A stretch of 64,000 bases of DNA from Mucilaginibacter terrenus (GCF_003432065.1 NZ_QWDE01000002.1:310001-374000), one strand, 5' to 3'; positions 45,801-55,163 are shown, counted from the first letter of the stretch. Notes: generated by a model not told the origin, from the sequence alone. Numbers and translations are program-made.

Positions 45801-46698
45801 CCATAATGCTTTTGAATGTTGCATTTGCAGCAGTGCCCTCAAACGGATCGGTGTTATAGTTAACGCCGGCAGCCGTGCCTACTACTGCGCTTTGATTAAC
45901 GGTTCGTATCATTTCACCATCCGCTACGTACATGATATCATCAGGGCCGGTGATCATCGCGTATAACGCAGCAAACTTGGCAGTGACGCCAGGCCCGTTA
46001 AAATTGGGAGCCGGGCCACGATAGCCGCCGCCAGCAAAAAAAGTTACATAGCCGCCGGGTACTTCCCGAATTTGAGGTACATCGGCCACAAACAATCTTC
46101 CCGCAAGATTGAACGTTAGCCCCGTCGGCTGCATAAACGTATTATTCGTCATGGCAGCTGTACCAGGAATACCTGCAAAAACACTTACATCTCTGGTTGG
46201 TGTTATCTGGCGTATCGCATTGTTGTCCTTGTCAGTAACAAACAAGTTACCCTGCTTATCAAACATGATACAGGCAGGATTATTAAACCGTGCGGAGGCG
46301 CCGTTGCCGTCAGCATAACCTGCTACCCCGCTGCCCGCATAGGTACTTACGGTACCGTCGGGCGCTATCATTCGGATGCAATTATTACCAGCATCAGATA
46401 CATACAGATTCCCTGCCGCATCCATCTTAACGTCTGATGGAGCTGTGAATGCGGCATTTCGGCCCTTTGCATTGACTAAACCGGGTGATCCGCTGCCCGC
46501 CACAGTAGTTACCTCGCCATATATGTTGGGAGGTACAGTACCACTGGTAGGCCGGTAAGTGGGAGCAACGGGGGTGATAGGTGTGCCTGTGAAATACTGC
46601 TGAGCGGGCTGATCGCGAAAACGAGGAAGCTGGGCATAAGTTTGCTGTGCTGCTATAACAACAAGAAGCAAAGTAAATATGTAAGCTATCCTCTTCAC
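42826..46698 (-). CDS. Giant NHL-repeat protein with T9SS C-terminal sorting domain (copy 2)
   Basis: A 1290-residue secreted protein with signal peptide (MKRIAYIFTLLLVVIAAQQT). An NHL beta-propeller (about 60-390) has repeats of the type NLYVSDAGNNCIRMI. A putative-Ig segment follows (LPPGLVLDQRTGIISGTP), then a bacterial Ig-like stretch. A second NHL propeller (about 600-960, repeat KMYISDKGNYRIRTI) precedes HYR-like and Ig-like beta domains with paired cysteines. Residues about 1205-1290 are the gliding-motility-associated sorting domain (NTFTPNGDGINDYW, VSIYNRNGQLLF, PWDGTYSGKQVPAGTYYYMI). It is probably exported by T9SS and stays on or leaves the cell surface. It starts one base after the stop of its paralogue. 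Confidence 0.93.
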   Translation of the reverse strand: MKRIAYIFTLLLVVIAAQQTYAQLPRFRDQPAQQYFTGTPITPVAPTYRPTSGTVPPNIYGEVTTVAGSGSPGLVNAKGRNAAFTAPSDVKMDAAGNLYVSDAGNNCIRMIAPDGTVSTYAGSGVAGYADGNGASARFNNPACIMFDKQGNLFVTDKDNNAIRQITPTRDVSVFAGIPGTAAMTNNTFMQPTGLTFNLAGRLFVADVPQIREVPGGYVTFFAGGGYRGPAPNFNGPGVTAKFAALYAMITGPDDIMYVADGEMIRTVNQSAVVGTAAGVNYNTDPFEGTAANATFKSIMGLALDNAGNMFIADGGGHEIKRFGKREQYISVLAGNNKKPGYVDAIGPNAQFGKPMGMCIDAQGFIYVADADNNVIRKISTTGFKVIPDLPPGLVLDQRTGIISGTPTQPWPSTDYTIFGYNTEGMGTYTFNIQVNELIRKQQVIKFDPLPVMKDTDLDYPLNATAVGPSNSNPIRYESSDISIASVFDGKIHILKAGTVTITAYKDEDPFYFAATPVERTLVIQEVPEVFVYPDVVPKGNPVRIKLDPTGNTKINYDTVATVTGEYQLQQPSTTLQDSLYSCADVGLQTSVLKTGFGADPVDPLSARFNYPSNIVFDPVSGKMYISDKGNYRIRTIAVDGRVSTLAGNGGPGKVDGKAGIASFSKDLLSIITDAQGNIYVCDVANFLIRKITPDGTVSTFTTEALTGLNDFDPIEGAAIAIDKSGYIYIADKTRIYKAAPDGSSAIVFAGSGKQAFTDGIGTLADFDGIKGLYFGPDGTLFVTSSAANDVNSVRKITPAGVVTTLFRKTDPLLRFTRLVVDSKGNSFIASTEPKIYKVAADGTFTIYAGSASRIGRADGDGATIASFNNPQGIGIDPADNLYIADQDNHIIRKITPAGMVSTIAGSGTAGYFDNNGKSNKKTVNIPLVIINPITITSKYQPVTLPFLDACPAILEDYAAKATGTSPCTGSITFTQVPAAGRVLKDGEKVYVKLIASDGLSPYDTVSVTFSVTANKLPAPTVKITPDYYASCEGLEVKYTASAVNGGNAPTYQWFVNGAPVYSGGPEFTSSALLTGDKITCIVTNHDGCADISSLPSAPATLTADPPVTTSVMIFPSITGAFCPGSKVTFTAVPTNVQTTNGEPSYQWHINGNNTDTNSSTFSTKNLADGDVVTCTMVSGGKCVANPATESNAVTVSVLANAACDIIPPNTFTPNGDGINDYWQIPILSNYPNSTVSIYNRNGQLLFQSTGYSKPWDGTYSGKQVPAGTYYYMIDTHTNISVLSGWVAIIR

Positions 46699-46699
46699 A

Positions 46700-49600
46700 C
46701 TACCTCAGAATTGTTACCGGACCAGAAAGTGGCGGCCGGCCTGTTTTTAAGTCTATAAGATAATAGTAAGTACCGGGTGCAAGCTGATTACCACTGTAAG
46801 TGCCATCCCAGGGCTTAGTATAGCCAACGGAACGGTACACTACTTTACCGTAGCGATTATAAACAGAGAACACACAGTCGGGAAAGTTAACAAGCTCCGG
46901 GATATCCCAGAGATCATTACGCCCATCTCCATTTGGGGTGAAAGTATTGGCAATGGTAATGGCGCATTCGGCATCTGTTTTTACCTGTACAGTTATCGGG
47001 TTAGATATAGTTATTGGTAACGCAGAGCACTTTACATGGCTGTCCATCTCGCAGGTTACTATATCGCCGTTGCGCAAGGTGCTGCTGGTAAAAGTTGCCG
47101 AATTACTGCCCTTTAAATCGCCATTTACTTTCCATTGATAATCCGGTGTTTGTGTTGCGGTTTGCACGTTTGACGGCACGGCCGTAAAAGAAAGTGCCAC
47201 ACCTGCGCATATCGCGTCGGTCGTAGAAGGCGTTATGATCAGAGCGGTCGCAATAGACGCTTCAGTAGAAACTACGTATAGCGCGGACTGCTCTGACGGT
47301 ATACCGGCGCAGTAATCAGTGTTTAAAACCGTGCAGGTAACCTTGTCGCCATCGGCTGGCGCGTTGTAAGTGAAGGTACTGCCTGTTGCAGCTTGTAAAG
47401 CATTGTTAACGCGCCATTGAAATGTGGGGCTGTTTCCCTCATCAGCCGCTGTCGCTTTGAATGTAATAGGCGAGCCATCGCATACCGCGCTACTAACAGG
47501 CGCTATAGTCACCGTAGGTGAAGCAACAGGTATTGCATTAACATTGAAAGTAGCAGTTGACGATTGGCCCAAATCATCAGTGGCGGTGAGTGTTACCTTT
47601 ATAGTTTGCCCCGCAACAATTGTGGTACCGGCCTGCGGCGATTGCGTTATGGTGATATTGTGTGCACAAGTGCTTTCTGCATGGGCGTCAGTTGCGTAAT
47701 CTGGCAAAAGTGCAGGGCACTGCGGCGCTACCAGCATGTTGACATCGGCATATGCGCCTGTTATGTTAAGCGCGCTAACAATTTTTACTTTTACAGTAAC
47801 CTTGGTAGCATTGCTCCTATTGGTGTTGTCCTTGTCACCCGGCTCTCCGCTACCGGCTATGGTGGTTACTTTGCCTGTTGTCGAGATCATCCGGATGCGG
47901 TGATTGTCTGAATCAACGATGTATAAATTGTCCTTACTATCTATGCCAATCCCCTGCGGGTTCCTGAATTGAGCTGTAGCCTTCGGCCCATCGGCAAAGC
48001 CTTCTATACCGCCGGCGTATTTAGTAAAATCCCCTGCATCGGTAAGGCGATATATAACCGGCAGCGATGATGCAATGAATATAATCCCTTTACTATTTAC
48101 TACAAGGCGAGTGAAGTTAGCTGCGTAAGGCAATGAGATAATTGTAGCGGTAGCGCCGCTGGCTGCTATTTTTCTTACTGTGTTTACATTGTTTAGGTCG
48201 CTGGTACTCACGTATAAAAAGCCAGAGCCATCAAACGCCAGTCCCCGTATACCGCTAAAGCTCGCAGTCGCGCCAATACCATCTAAATTGGCTGCGTTTC
48301 CGCTACCAGCAAATAACGTTACGGTGCTTCCATCCGGCGTTATCCTGAATATTTTAGTGGCGTTCGCAACAAATATATTGTCGTTTTTGTCAACCGCTAT
48401 GGCATTTGCGGCAAAATTACCGCCATTGGCTGCCTTAAGCTCATTGAAGGCAAATGTTGTGGCGTTACCGTCGGGATCTATTTTTCTTACAGCGTTATTA
48501 AAATAGTCGCACACAAATATGTTCCCGTGAGAATCTGTAGCGATTGAAGATAGCCCTCTGCCAAAGGCGACGTTACCACCATTGCCATCCCTGAAGCCTG
48601 AGATGCCCCCAGCTATAGTGGTAACGCGTGTATCAAGATCATACTTTCTTACTTTATAAAAAGCCTGATCCGTAACGTAAAAGTTCCCAAACCTGTCAAA
48701 GGCAAGTGCCGCGGGCTGGTCGAATTGCGCGTTAAGCGGGTCGGCCGGATCGGGGCCGTAACCCGCGCCGACAGTAATATCCTGCTCACCAAGGTCCTCA
48801 CATGTAAAAGTGCCGGTTGGCCTGATGGTTTTGGTGATATCAGGTTTTTGAGGGCCGGGCGTGATCGTAGCTAGTTGATCGGGCGTTAAAGTAAGTGTTC
48901 CAAACTTATCTAATGCAAACACAAACGGACCGGCTTTGGCAACCACGTCGGGCTTGTCCAGCTCAGGCGGTGGTAAGATAGTGAGCTCTTGTGGGACCGG
49001 AATGGCTTCAGCATAGTCAACGTCCCCACGTTGTTTGGCAGTAATGGTGACTTTTCCAGGTGCCACCATGTGTATTTTGCCATTTGATATAAAAGCAAGG
49101 TTAAGATTGCTACTCTCGTATTCTATGGGGATGTTTGGATTGCTGCTTGTTGCACCCGGTGGAAAGTCCTGGTCACCAACGGTGACTGTAGGTAAGGGAC
49201 CAAACGTTATTTGCTGTGGTTTAAGCACTGCTTCGCGTACCTCAAGCTGAAAACCAAACACACTTTTTCCACTGGTGTTATAAGCTATTACGGTGTAATT
49301 GGATAATTGCCTCGTCTCTGTAGGAGTGCCGCTTATCTGACCTGTAGTGCGATCAAATATTAGCCCTGCGGGTAGTGCAGGGCTAATTGAATAACCCGTT
49401 GTATAAACAGTGCGTATAACATGTGCACCTTCATCGGCAACGTACAATACTCCGTCTTTGTCAATTGTTAATCCGGCGGGTGCAACAAACGGCGCTGTTG
49501 CTATGGTTTTTATTTCACCGGAAGGATCAAATCTGCGTATAGAAGAGCCTGTTCGGTCGGTGAAGAACACTACTCCAGCAGCATCCTTAACCATGCCAGT

Positions 49601-50500
49601 GCAACCATTTAATAGTGCTCCTTTACCGTAACCATCCACACTGCCTGTAAAAAAATTCCCGGCCACGGTAACTATGTTGCCGTCCTTGTCCATGGAACGT
49701 ATGTGCGATGCATCGGTAATGTAGAATATGCCGGCACCAATATTAACTATGCCGTTTGGATTGTTGAATGCCGCAATGGTATTGCTGCCATCTATCCACC
49801 CACTGGTGCCACTTCCCGATGTTACATTGGTATTGCCATCCTGTGCAACATGCCTTATTACATTGTTGCCATAGTCGGTTACAAACAAACCTCCGTTATC
49901 ATCAACAGCTATACCTGTAGGCAGGTTAAAACGCGCGAATGACCCTTGAGCATTTATCAACCCGGATGCATTGGCTAGCCCTGCCAGCGTTGTAACACTT
50001 CCTTCGGGTGTTATTTTGCGAATAGTATGGTTTTTGCGGTCGGCAACAAACAGGTTCCCCTCCTTGTCAAAAACCAAACCTGTTGGTCCATTGAAAGCTG
50101 ACAGGAGCCTTACACCATCCAGGCTGCCAGCTACACCTGTACCTGCATAGGTGGTTACATCGCCGGCGGCATCAATCTTACGTATTACGTTGTTTCCCGC
50201 ATCGGCTATGTACAAATTACCGCTGGCGTCCTGTTTAATATCATAAGGCGCGTTAAAACGTGCAGCAAGCAGGTGCGCATTAACAAAGCCGGGGATTGTG
50301 CTTCCGCCGGCGTAATTTGTCACCTGGCCAAAAGGCGTTGCAGGCACCGCGCCTCCTGTGTTAACAGGCAATACCGGAGTTATTGGTACGCCTTTTTTAT
50401 AGCTCTGATCCGGATAGGTAATGTTTGGAGCTTGTGCATAGCTGTTGCATACTGCCGTTAAGGCAATTATGAATACGGCAATATTGCATATACCCTTCAC
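46700..50500 (-). CDS. Giant NHL-repeat protein with T9SS C-terminal sorting domain (copy 1)
   Basis: A 1266-residue paralogue of the next gene downstream, with the same domain order and similar length. Signal peptide residues 1-22 (MKGICNIAVFIIALTAVCNS). First NHL propeller at about 60-370 (NLYIADAGNNVIRKI), a putative-Ig LPAGLIFDRTTGQISGTP segment, a second propeller at about 590-930 (NLYIVDSDNHRIRMI), HYR-like and Ig-like domains, and the sorting domain at the end (NTFTPNGDGRNDLWDIPE, GTYSGNQLAPGTYYYLIDL). The pair arose by tandem duplication, and each half-propeller pair suggests an older internal duplication. Ligand unknown; propellers usually mediate protein or sugar binding. Confidence 0.93.
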   Translation of the reverse strand: MKGICNIAVFIIALTAVCNSYAQAPNITYPDQSYKKGVPITPVLPVNTGGAVPATPFGQVTNYAGGSTIPGFVNAHLLAARFNAPYDIKQDASGNLYIADAGNNVIRKIDAAGDVTTYAGTGVAGSLDGVRLLSAFNGPTGLVFDKEGNLFVADRKNHTIRKITPEGSVTTLAGLANASGLINAQGSFARFNLPTGIAVDDNGGLFVTDYGNNVIRHVAQDGNTNVTSGSGTSGWIDGSNTIAAFNNPNGIVNIGAGIFYITDASHIRSMDKDGNIVTVAGNFFTGSVDGYGKGALLNGCTGMVKDAAGVVFFTDRTGSSIRRFDPSGEIKTIATAPFVAPAGLTIDKDGVLYVADEGAHVIRTVYTTGYSISPALPAGLIFDRTTGQISGTPTETRQLSNYTVIAYNTSGKSVFGFQLEVREAVLKPQQITFGPLPTVTVGDQDFPPGATSSNPNIPIEYESSNLNLAFISNGKIHMVAPGKVTITAKQRGDVDYAEAIPVPQELTILPPPELDKPDVVAKAGPFVFALDKFGTLTLTPDQLATITPGPQKPDITKTIRPTGTFTCEDLGEQDITVGAGYGPDPADPLNAQFDQPAALAFDRFGNFYVTDQAFYKVRKYDLDTRVTTIAGGISGFRDGNGGNVAFGRGLSSIATDSHGNIFVCDYFNNAVRKIDPDGNATTFAFNELKAANGGNFAANAIAVDKNDNIFVANATKIFRITPDGSTVTLFAGSGNAANLDGIGATASFSGIRGLAFDGSGFLYVSTSDLNNVNTVRKIAASGATATIISLPYAANFTRLVVNSKGIIFIASSLPVIYRLTDAGDFTKYAGGIEGFADGPKATAQFRNPQGIGIDSKDNLYIVDSDNHRIRMISTTGKVTTIAGSGEPGDKDNTNRSNATKVTVKVKIVSALNITGAYADVNMLVAPQCPALLPDYATDAHAESTCAHNITITQSPQAGTTIVAGQTIKVTLTATDDLGQSSTATFNVNAIPVASPTVTIAPVSSAVCDGSPITFKATAADEGNSPTFQWRVNNALQAATGSTFTYNAPADGDKVTCTVLNTDYCAGIPSEQSALYVVSTEASIATALIITPSTTDAICAGVALSFTAVPSNVQTATQTPDYQWKVNGDLKGSNSATFTSSTLRNGDIVTCEMDSHVKCSALPITISNPITVQVKTDAECAITIANTFTPNGDGRNDLWDIPELVNFPDCVFSVYNRYGKVVYRSVGYTKPWDGTYSGNQLAPGTYYYLIDLKTGRPPLSGPVTILR

Positions 50501-50513
50501 AAAGTTTCAGGCA

Positions 50514-51500
50514 TCACTTTATCTTTCTGGCAGTTACACCTTCGTTGGTAATTTTAACGGGCTTAATTGTGCCATCGGCGTTAAATATCATCTTGTCTAT
50601 ACAGGTTACCCGGTGGTTAGCATCTGTTTCAGTCAAAGGCCGGCGGTGATAAACAATATACCAGTCGTTTGTTCCTGGTACATTAATCACCGAGTGATGG
50701 CCTGCTCCGGTTGCAACTTTAGCATCTTGCGCCAGTACAGTGCCTATTCTTTTAAACGGACCGTTTATGTTATCGGCTATAGCATATGCTACACGATAGT
50801 CAGGACCAGTCCAGCCGCCTTCAGACCACATGAAATAATACTTTTTGTTGCGCTTGAACATTACCGGCCCTTCTACATATCCTTCAGGGGTAATCTCCTG
50901 ATAGGATATATCATCTTTATAGGTAGATATCCCGGTAAAATCAGCTTTAAGTTTGGCAATGTTACAGTGACCCCAGCCGCCATAAATTATGTAATACTGC
51001 CCGTCATCATCTTTAAACACAAACTGATCAATAGGTTGTGCCTTGTTGTGAAATTTATCAATGAGTGGTTTACCTAAATAGTCTTTAAACGGACCTTCAG
51101 GTTTTTCAGCAACAGCTATGCCAATGCCGCCTACAGTTTCATCGTTCTGTATATCATTAGCGGCAAAAAAGAAGTAATATTTATTGTCTTTTTTGACGAT
51201 GGCAGGAGCCCACATCGCCCGTTTGGCCCATTTTACGTTTGATGAATCGAGCACATTGTTGTGCTTGGTCCAGTGTACCAGATCGGGCGAGGAGAAGGCG
51301 TCGAAATGTACCTGGCTGTTGTACTTGTCGGAATATGTTGGATAAATCCAATACTGTTTTTCGAAAATGGTAGCTTCCGGATCTGCATACCATCCAGGGA
51401 AAATGGGATTGCCTGATGTTGTTTTGTTCACCGGTTTTTGTGCAAACGCAGTGTTAAACGAAATTGAAGCCGAGACAGCGAGTATAAATAGTCGTTTCAT
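50514..51500 (-). CDS. Secreted GH43-family glycoside hydrolase
   Basis: A 328-residue five-bladed propeller enzyme. The ATG at 51500 starts a signal peptide (MKRLFILAVSASISFNTAFA). Catalytic residues are visible: base Asp40 in GWYADPEATIF, the pKa-modulating Asp in PIDQFVFKDDDG, and acid Glu in GYVEGPVMFK. GH43 enzymes typically cleave arabinose or xylose linkages; the exact activity cannot be told. A YdcF-family gene lies directly upstream on the same strand with a 2-bp gap, and the NHL pair lies downstream, 13 bp away. Confidence 0.92.
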   Translation of the reverse strand: MKRLFILAVSASISFNTAFAQKPVNKTTSGNPIFPGWYADPEATIFEKQYWIYPTYSDKYNSQVHFDAFSSPDLVHWTKHNNVLDSSNVKWAKRAMWAPAIVKKDNKYYFFFAANDIQNDETVGGIGIAVAEKPEGPFKDYLGKPLIDKFHNKAQPIDQFVFKDDDGQYYIIYGGWGHCNIAKLKADFTGISTYKDDISYQEITPEGYVEGPVMFKRNKKYYFMWSEGGWTGPDYRVAYAIADNINGPFKRIGTVLAQDAKVATGAGHHSVINVPGTNDWYIVYHRRPLTETDANHRVTCIDKMIFNADGTIKPVKITNEGVTARKIK

Positions 51501-51502
51501 AG

Positions 51503-52246
51503 TTATTTTAGTACAGCTACAACGTAGCCTATTAGCTCTTTTATATAGAGGTTCCACTTATCGTAGTTGACAGAGGAAGGTAAAAAGTCGTATAAAGATA
51601 AGGCACTCTTTAATGTTTTATAGTCGCATGGGTAACCAACTACCTGTAAGCCTTCCTTTTTAAATATAAGTTCCGCACGTTTCATGTGAAAAGCAGAGGT
51701 TACCAGCAAGTAGGGCGGCTTTAAGCCTGCTTTTTTTATAATTGCGTGCGATAAAGATGCATTCTCAAAAGTATTGCGTGCTTTGCTCTCAATAAAAATG
51801 GCAGAGTCTAGAAATCCTTGTTTGTGTAAAAGTTCGCGTACATACGCCCCTTCAGAAAACGCCGAGGGATTAAGGTTGCCATTGCCGCCCGTCATGAGCA
51901 GGTGAGAGGCTGTTTTGTTTTTTAGCAGCAGGGTAGCCTGTGTGTAACGATCTTTAGAGTCGTTTAAAAAACCGTGACCGCTTTCGTCCTCGGAAACAAA
52001 GCCACCTAACAAAATAATGCAGCTAAACTTTCTGTTGCCAGGATTATAAGGTTCCTCATCCCATCCGCGTGCGTAAAGATTCAAAAGCAAAGGGTTCCCA
52101 AACACATATAACAATGCCACGCCGGCAATAAGCAATTTATATCGTCTTTTAGCACTTTTAGTAACGATGGCGTAAACCAACAAGCCAAATGACCACAAAA
52201 ATGGCAGTGTAAGGATGTAGAGCACTTTGGAGAGTATAAAATACAT
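51503..52246 (-). CDS. YdcF family (DUF218) membrane protein
   Basis: A 247-residue protein. I start at the ATG at 52246, which begins two membrane helices (YILTLPFLWSFGLLVYAIV, LLIAGVALLYVFGNPLLL). The DUF218 domain follows: CIILLGGFVSEDE, HLLMTGGNGNLNPSAFSEG, IFIESKARNTFENASLSH and LLVTSAFHMKRAELIFKKEG. The family includes ElyC and SanA, linked to envelope integrity and undecaprenyl-phosphate carrier metabolism; biochemical activity is unsettled. An alternative upstream start at 52294 cannot be excluded. Confidence 0.9.
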   Translation of the reverse strand: MYFILSKVLYILTLPFLWSFGLLVYAIVTKSAKRRYKLLIAGVALLYVFGNPLLLNLYARGWDEEPYNPGNRKFSCIILLGGFVSEDESGHGFLNDSKDRYTQATLLLKNKTASHLLMTGGNGNLNPSAFSEGAYVRELLHKQGFLDSAIFIESKARNTFENASLSHAIIKKAGLKPPYLLVTSAFHMKRAELIFKKEGLQVVGYPCDYKTLKSALSLYDFLPSSVNYDKWNLYIKELIGYVVAVLK

Positions 52247-52750
52247 TGATTTTATATTGGCGGTACAATTTAACTCATTTTTATGTAACTGCATGTAACC
52301 AATAATTAATTCTATACGTCAAAGTTGCCAAACTTGTAACAATCTAAGTGAATTAGAGTATTGTATCCACACGAAGAGCGGTACAGATCATTGTTGAAGT
52401 GGGCTGGAATTTATTTACCAGCCAATCACTAGCTGAGCAAACCTTCTATTGGTTTATGCGTAAACAACCTTTCAGAGGATGTATGGTGGGTAGATAAAAA
52501 AAGTAGATAATACAGGCTTTGAACGAAAAATAGATAACCGATCCGGGCAGTCCGCAAGCAGAAAACAACAGGTCTGATATAGATTCGGTAAGGAACATCA
52601 AATAGAGGGTGATGTAAGAGGCAAGCCCGGGGCATTTTAGCTTCGGGTTTTGTCTTTTTACTTGCTAAAGGTTAAAATTAAAAAGGGTGGAACAAATATA
52701 CTTGTCCACCCTTTTTTGTTAAGATGCCGCCATTAGCATAGCGGCAAGTA
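52247..52750. other. Spacer of about 500 bp without a recognised gene
   Basis: No convincing coding frame. It holds a 6-bp GC stem at 52402-52407 / 52418-52423 (GGCTGG with CCAGCC) and, near its right end, the terminator at 52680-52717. A short minus-strand frame here has no family look. A small RNA or a decayed gene is possible but not supported. Confidence 0.5.
52680..52717. terminator. Terminator of the GMC dehydrogenase unit
   Basis: Eleven-base stem 52680-52690 / 52706-52716 (AAAAAGGGTGG with CCACCCTTTTT), with further pairing in the loop. It lies 34 bp past the stop of the small-subunit gene on the minus strand. Confidence 0.82.
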
Positions 52751-53383
52751 TTACATAACAAAGTTTTCCAGCCCGTATTGCTTTAATACATCAGCAGGTA
52801 CACCTTGCCAGCGGTTAGGTGCATTCCCGGCAAATCCCAAGTCTTTAATGCCTATTTCACTGGTGAAAAAACCAGTTGCGGTAAGGTCACGCATGCGATT
52901 AAAGAAGGCAACACCTTGCTGCATTTCGGGCTTGGCCTTTTTAGGATATGCAATCTGGTCTACTATTTCCAGACGCTGTGCTTCGGAGCATGCAGTGAAT
53001 GCCTTGCCATATCGGTGCAGGCACTGCGTGTCCAGCCAGCGGATGCCTCCGCGCATGGGCAGTTTATGATCTGGGATGTCCTTTACGATAAATTCAATAA
53101 AGTCGGGCACCTTAGCGTCTGTAGCGCTGCCAGACTTACCATCCTTAGGAATGATGATATCCGCAAGGATAGCGATAGTTGCCATCTCATGCTCATTAAA
53201 ATATTTCTCTGCCTGAAGCTTTTTGTCACGTTCTACTTCTTCGGGTTGGCGGCCGGCAGTGGCTTCGTTAGCCTGCTCGGTGCTTTGCGGAGCGTTCTTG
53301 TCTGTAGGTTTACAGGCGTCAAGCAATACCGTTGCCGATAATGTACCAAAGCCAAGGGCTTTTAGGGAGTCGCGTCTGTTCAT
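52751..53383 (-). CDS. Gluconate 2-dehydrogenase subunit 3 family protein (LacC-like)
   Basis: A 210-residue small subunit of a GMC-type sugar dehydrogenase. The N-terminus carries a twin-arginine-like signal (NRRDSLKALGFGTLSATVLL) ending at a possible lipobox Cys (DAC). The domain signature is ATIAILADIIIPKDGKSGSA, with KVPDFIEFIVKD and RGGIRWLDTQCLHRYGKAF. Such subunits escort the catalytic flavoprotein through the Tat pathway, since the large subunit lacks its own signal. It begins 3 bp after the GMC gene stop on the same strand. Confidence 0.92.
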   Translation of the reverse strand: MNRRDSLKALGFGTLSATVLLDACKPTDKNAPQSTEQANEATAGRQPEEVERDKKLQAEKYFNEHEMATIAILADIIIPKDGKSGSATDAKVPDFIEFIVKDIPDHKLPMRGGIRWLDTQCLHRYGKAFTACSEAQRLEIVDQIAYPKKAKPEMQQGVAFFNRMRDLTATGFFTSEIGIKDLGFAGNAPNRWQGVPADVLKQYGLENFVM

Positions 53384-53386
53384 GGC

Positions 53387-55120
53387 TTATACGTTAAGTT
53401 TTTTACGTTGCGATAAAATGTATTCTGCTGTGCGCATGCTCAATGCTAATATGGTCCAGGTAGCGTTCTTATCGCCTTGCTGTACAAACGGAGCGGCATC
53501 TACCACAAACAGGTTAGGGCAATCCCAAGCCTGGCAGTACTTGTTAAGCGCCGATTTTTTTGGATCGTCGCCCATACGGATAGTACCTACCTCATGGATG
53601 ATCTTACCAGGAGCCTCTAAACCGTAATTGGTTTCAGGGCCTTGTTTCGGGCCATGTATAGCACCCATGTTGTGCAGTATCTCTTCGAATGTGTCCTGCA
53701 TGTGTTTAGCCTGGTTTATCTCATCGTTGTTCCAGGTGTAGTTAAAGCGCAGTACGGGTATACCATACTTATCTACCACATTAGGGTCAATTTCACAATA
53801 GTTCTCTTTACGGGCGATAGCGGTGCCACGGCCTGCCATACCAACACCAGTACCGAAGAAACGGCGGTAATCATCTTTAAGTGAAGCGCCGTAACCTCCG
53901 GCTTCCTTCATTTTACCATCACGACCTGCTACTGCGCCGTTCATGCCTTCCATACCAAAGCCGAAACCATAAGATGGCATATGCATGCCGCCGCCGTATT
54001 CTATGTGGTACCCACGAGGGAAGTTTAGTTTTTTGTTATCGAGCCACCATGGTGAGTAGATGTGCACGCTGCCCACACCGTCTTCGTTATAACGTTTACG
54101 GTCCATTAATTGCGGCAGGAAACCGCCAGCGCTTGAACCTGTAGAATCGTGCAGGTATTTGCCCACTACGCCGCTACTGTTAGCCAAGCCGCCCGGGTGA
54201 GCTGATGATTTTGAATTAAGCAATATACGTGCAGACTCGCCTGCGCTAGCCCCAAGCACAACGGTTTTAGCGTTTACCTGGTACTCCTGCATATCTTCTT
54301 TATTGATGTAAGACACACCGGTAGCAATACCATTCTTGTCGGTTAATATCTCTCGCACCATTGCGTTGGTAATCACCTTAAGGTTGCCGGTTTTTATAGC
54401 CGGGATCACCAAACATGACGAAGCCGAAAAGTCTGCGTATACTTTACAACTACGGCCACATTGTCCGCAGAAGAAGCACTGGCCGCGATCTTTATTGCCC
54501 GGTAGCGCCTCGGTAAGTACCGAACCCCGACCAGGGATAGTAGTTACCCCGGCTTTACGCGCGCTTTGGGTAATGAATATTTCGTTCAAACGAGGTTTCG
54601 GCGGTGTCAGGAAGATACCGTCAGGTTCGTTCTCCAGATTTTCTTTGGTGCCGTATACACCTATCAGGCGGTCAACTTTATCGTAAAATGGTTTTACATC
54701 GTCGTAAGTGATTGGCCAGTCATCTGTAAGGCCGTCTTTAGCCTTAAAGTCGTGTGGGCCCATACGTAGGGAAATACGGCCCCAGTGATTGGTGCGGCCT
54801 CCAAGCATACGCGAACGGAACCAGTAAAACTCTGTTTTGTCTTTAGTAGTATAGGGCTCACCATCAATTTCCCAGCCGCCGTAAGCAGCGTCAAAGTCAC
54901 CGAATGGGCGGGTTGTACTTGCGCCACGACGCGGCGACTCCCACGGCCATTTCAATTGTTGTGAATCGGTCTTGGGGTCAAAGTAAGCGCCGGCTTCCAG
55001 CATCAATACCTTAACACCTGCATTAGCCAGTACATAGCCGGCCATACCACCTCCTGCGCCAGAACCTACAATAACAACATCATACGTTGTGGCCGATTTT
55101 TTTATCTGAATATCTTCCAT
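53387..55120 (-). CDS. GMC oxidoreductase with Fe-S-type cysteine cluster (LacA-like)
   Basis: A 577-residue flavoprotein dehydrogenase. FAD-binding motif DVVIVGSGAGGGMAGYVLA, MLGGRTNHWGRISLR and a C-terminal pair in IIHEVGTIRMGDDP plus QGDKNATW (His and Asn). A cysteine cluster, Cys215, Cys218, Cys221 and Cys225 (QCFFCGQCGRSC), contains the C-x5-C-x3-C spacing that binds a [3Fe-4S] centre in FAD-glucose dehydrogenases. Electrons would leave by that cluster to a cytochrome, but no cytochrome subunit gene is adjacent. The gene and its small subunit fit glucoside 3-dehydrogenase (LacABC) systems. The Fe-S claim is inference from spacing. Confidence 0.93.
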   Translation of the reverse strand: MEDIQIKKSATTYDVVIVGSGAGGGMAGYVLANAGVKVLMLEAGAYFDPKTDSQQLKWPWESPRRGASTTRPFGDFDAAYGGWEIDGEPYTTKDKTEFYWFRSRMLGGRTNHWGRISLRMGPHDFKAKDGLTDDWPITYDDVKPFYDKVDRLIGVYGTKENLENEPDGIFLTPPKPRLNEIFITQSARKAGVTTIPGRGSVLTEALPGNKDRGQCFFCGQCGRSCKVYADFSASSCLVIPAIKTGNLKVITNAMVREILTDKNGIATGVSYINKEDMQEYQVNAKTVVLGASAGESARILLNSKSSAHPGGLANSSGVVGKYLHDSTGSSAGGFLPQLMDRKRYNEDGVGSVHIYSPWWLDNKKLNFPRGYHIEYGGGMHMPSYGFGFGMEGMNGAVAGRDGKMKEAGGYGASLKDDYRRFFGTGVGMAGRGTAIARKENYCEIDPNVVDKYGIPVLRFNYTWNNDEINQAKHMQDTFEEILHNMGAIHGPKQGPETNYGLEAPGKIIHEVGTIRMGDDPKKSALNKYCQAWDCPNLFVVDAAPFVQQGDKNATWTILALSMRTAEYILSQRKKLNV

Positions 55121-55163
55121 ATTATCTTACGTGCTCTCTGTAATTGCTTGTGGAAGCCTTAGC

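Noticed and set aside
52429..52635. A 68-residue minus-strand frame in the spacer before the LacC-like gene
   Set aside because: No signal peptide, conserved motif or operon position; cysteine- and arginine-rich composition suggests chance.
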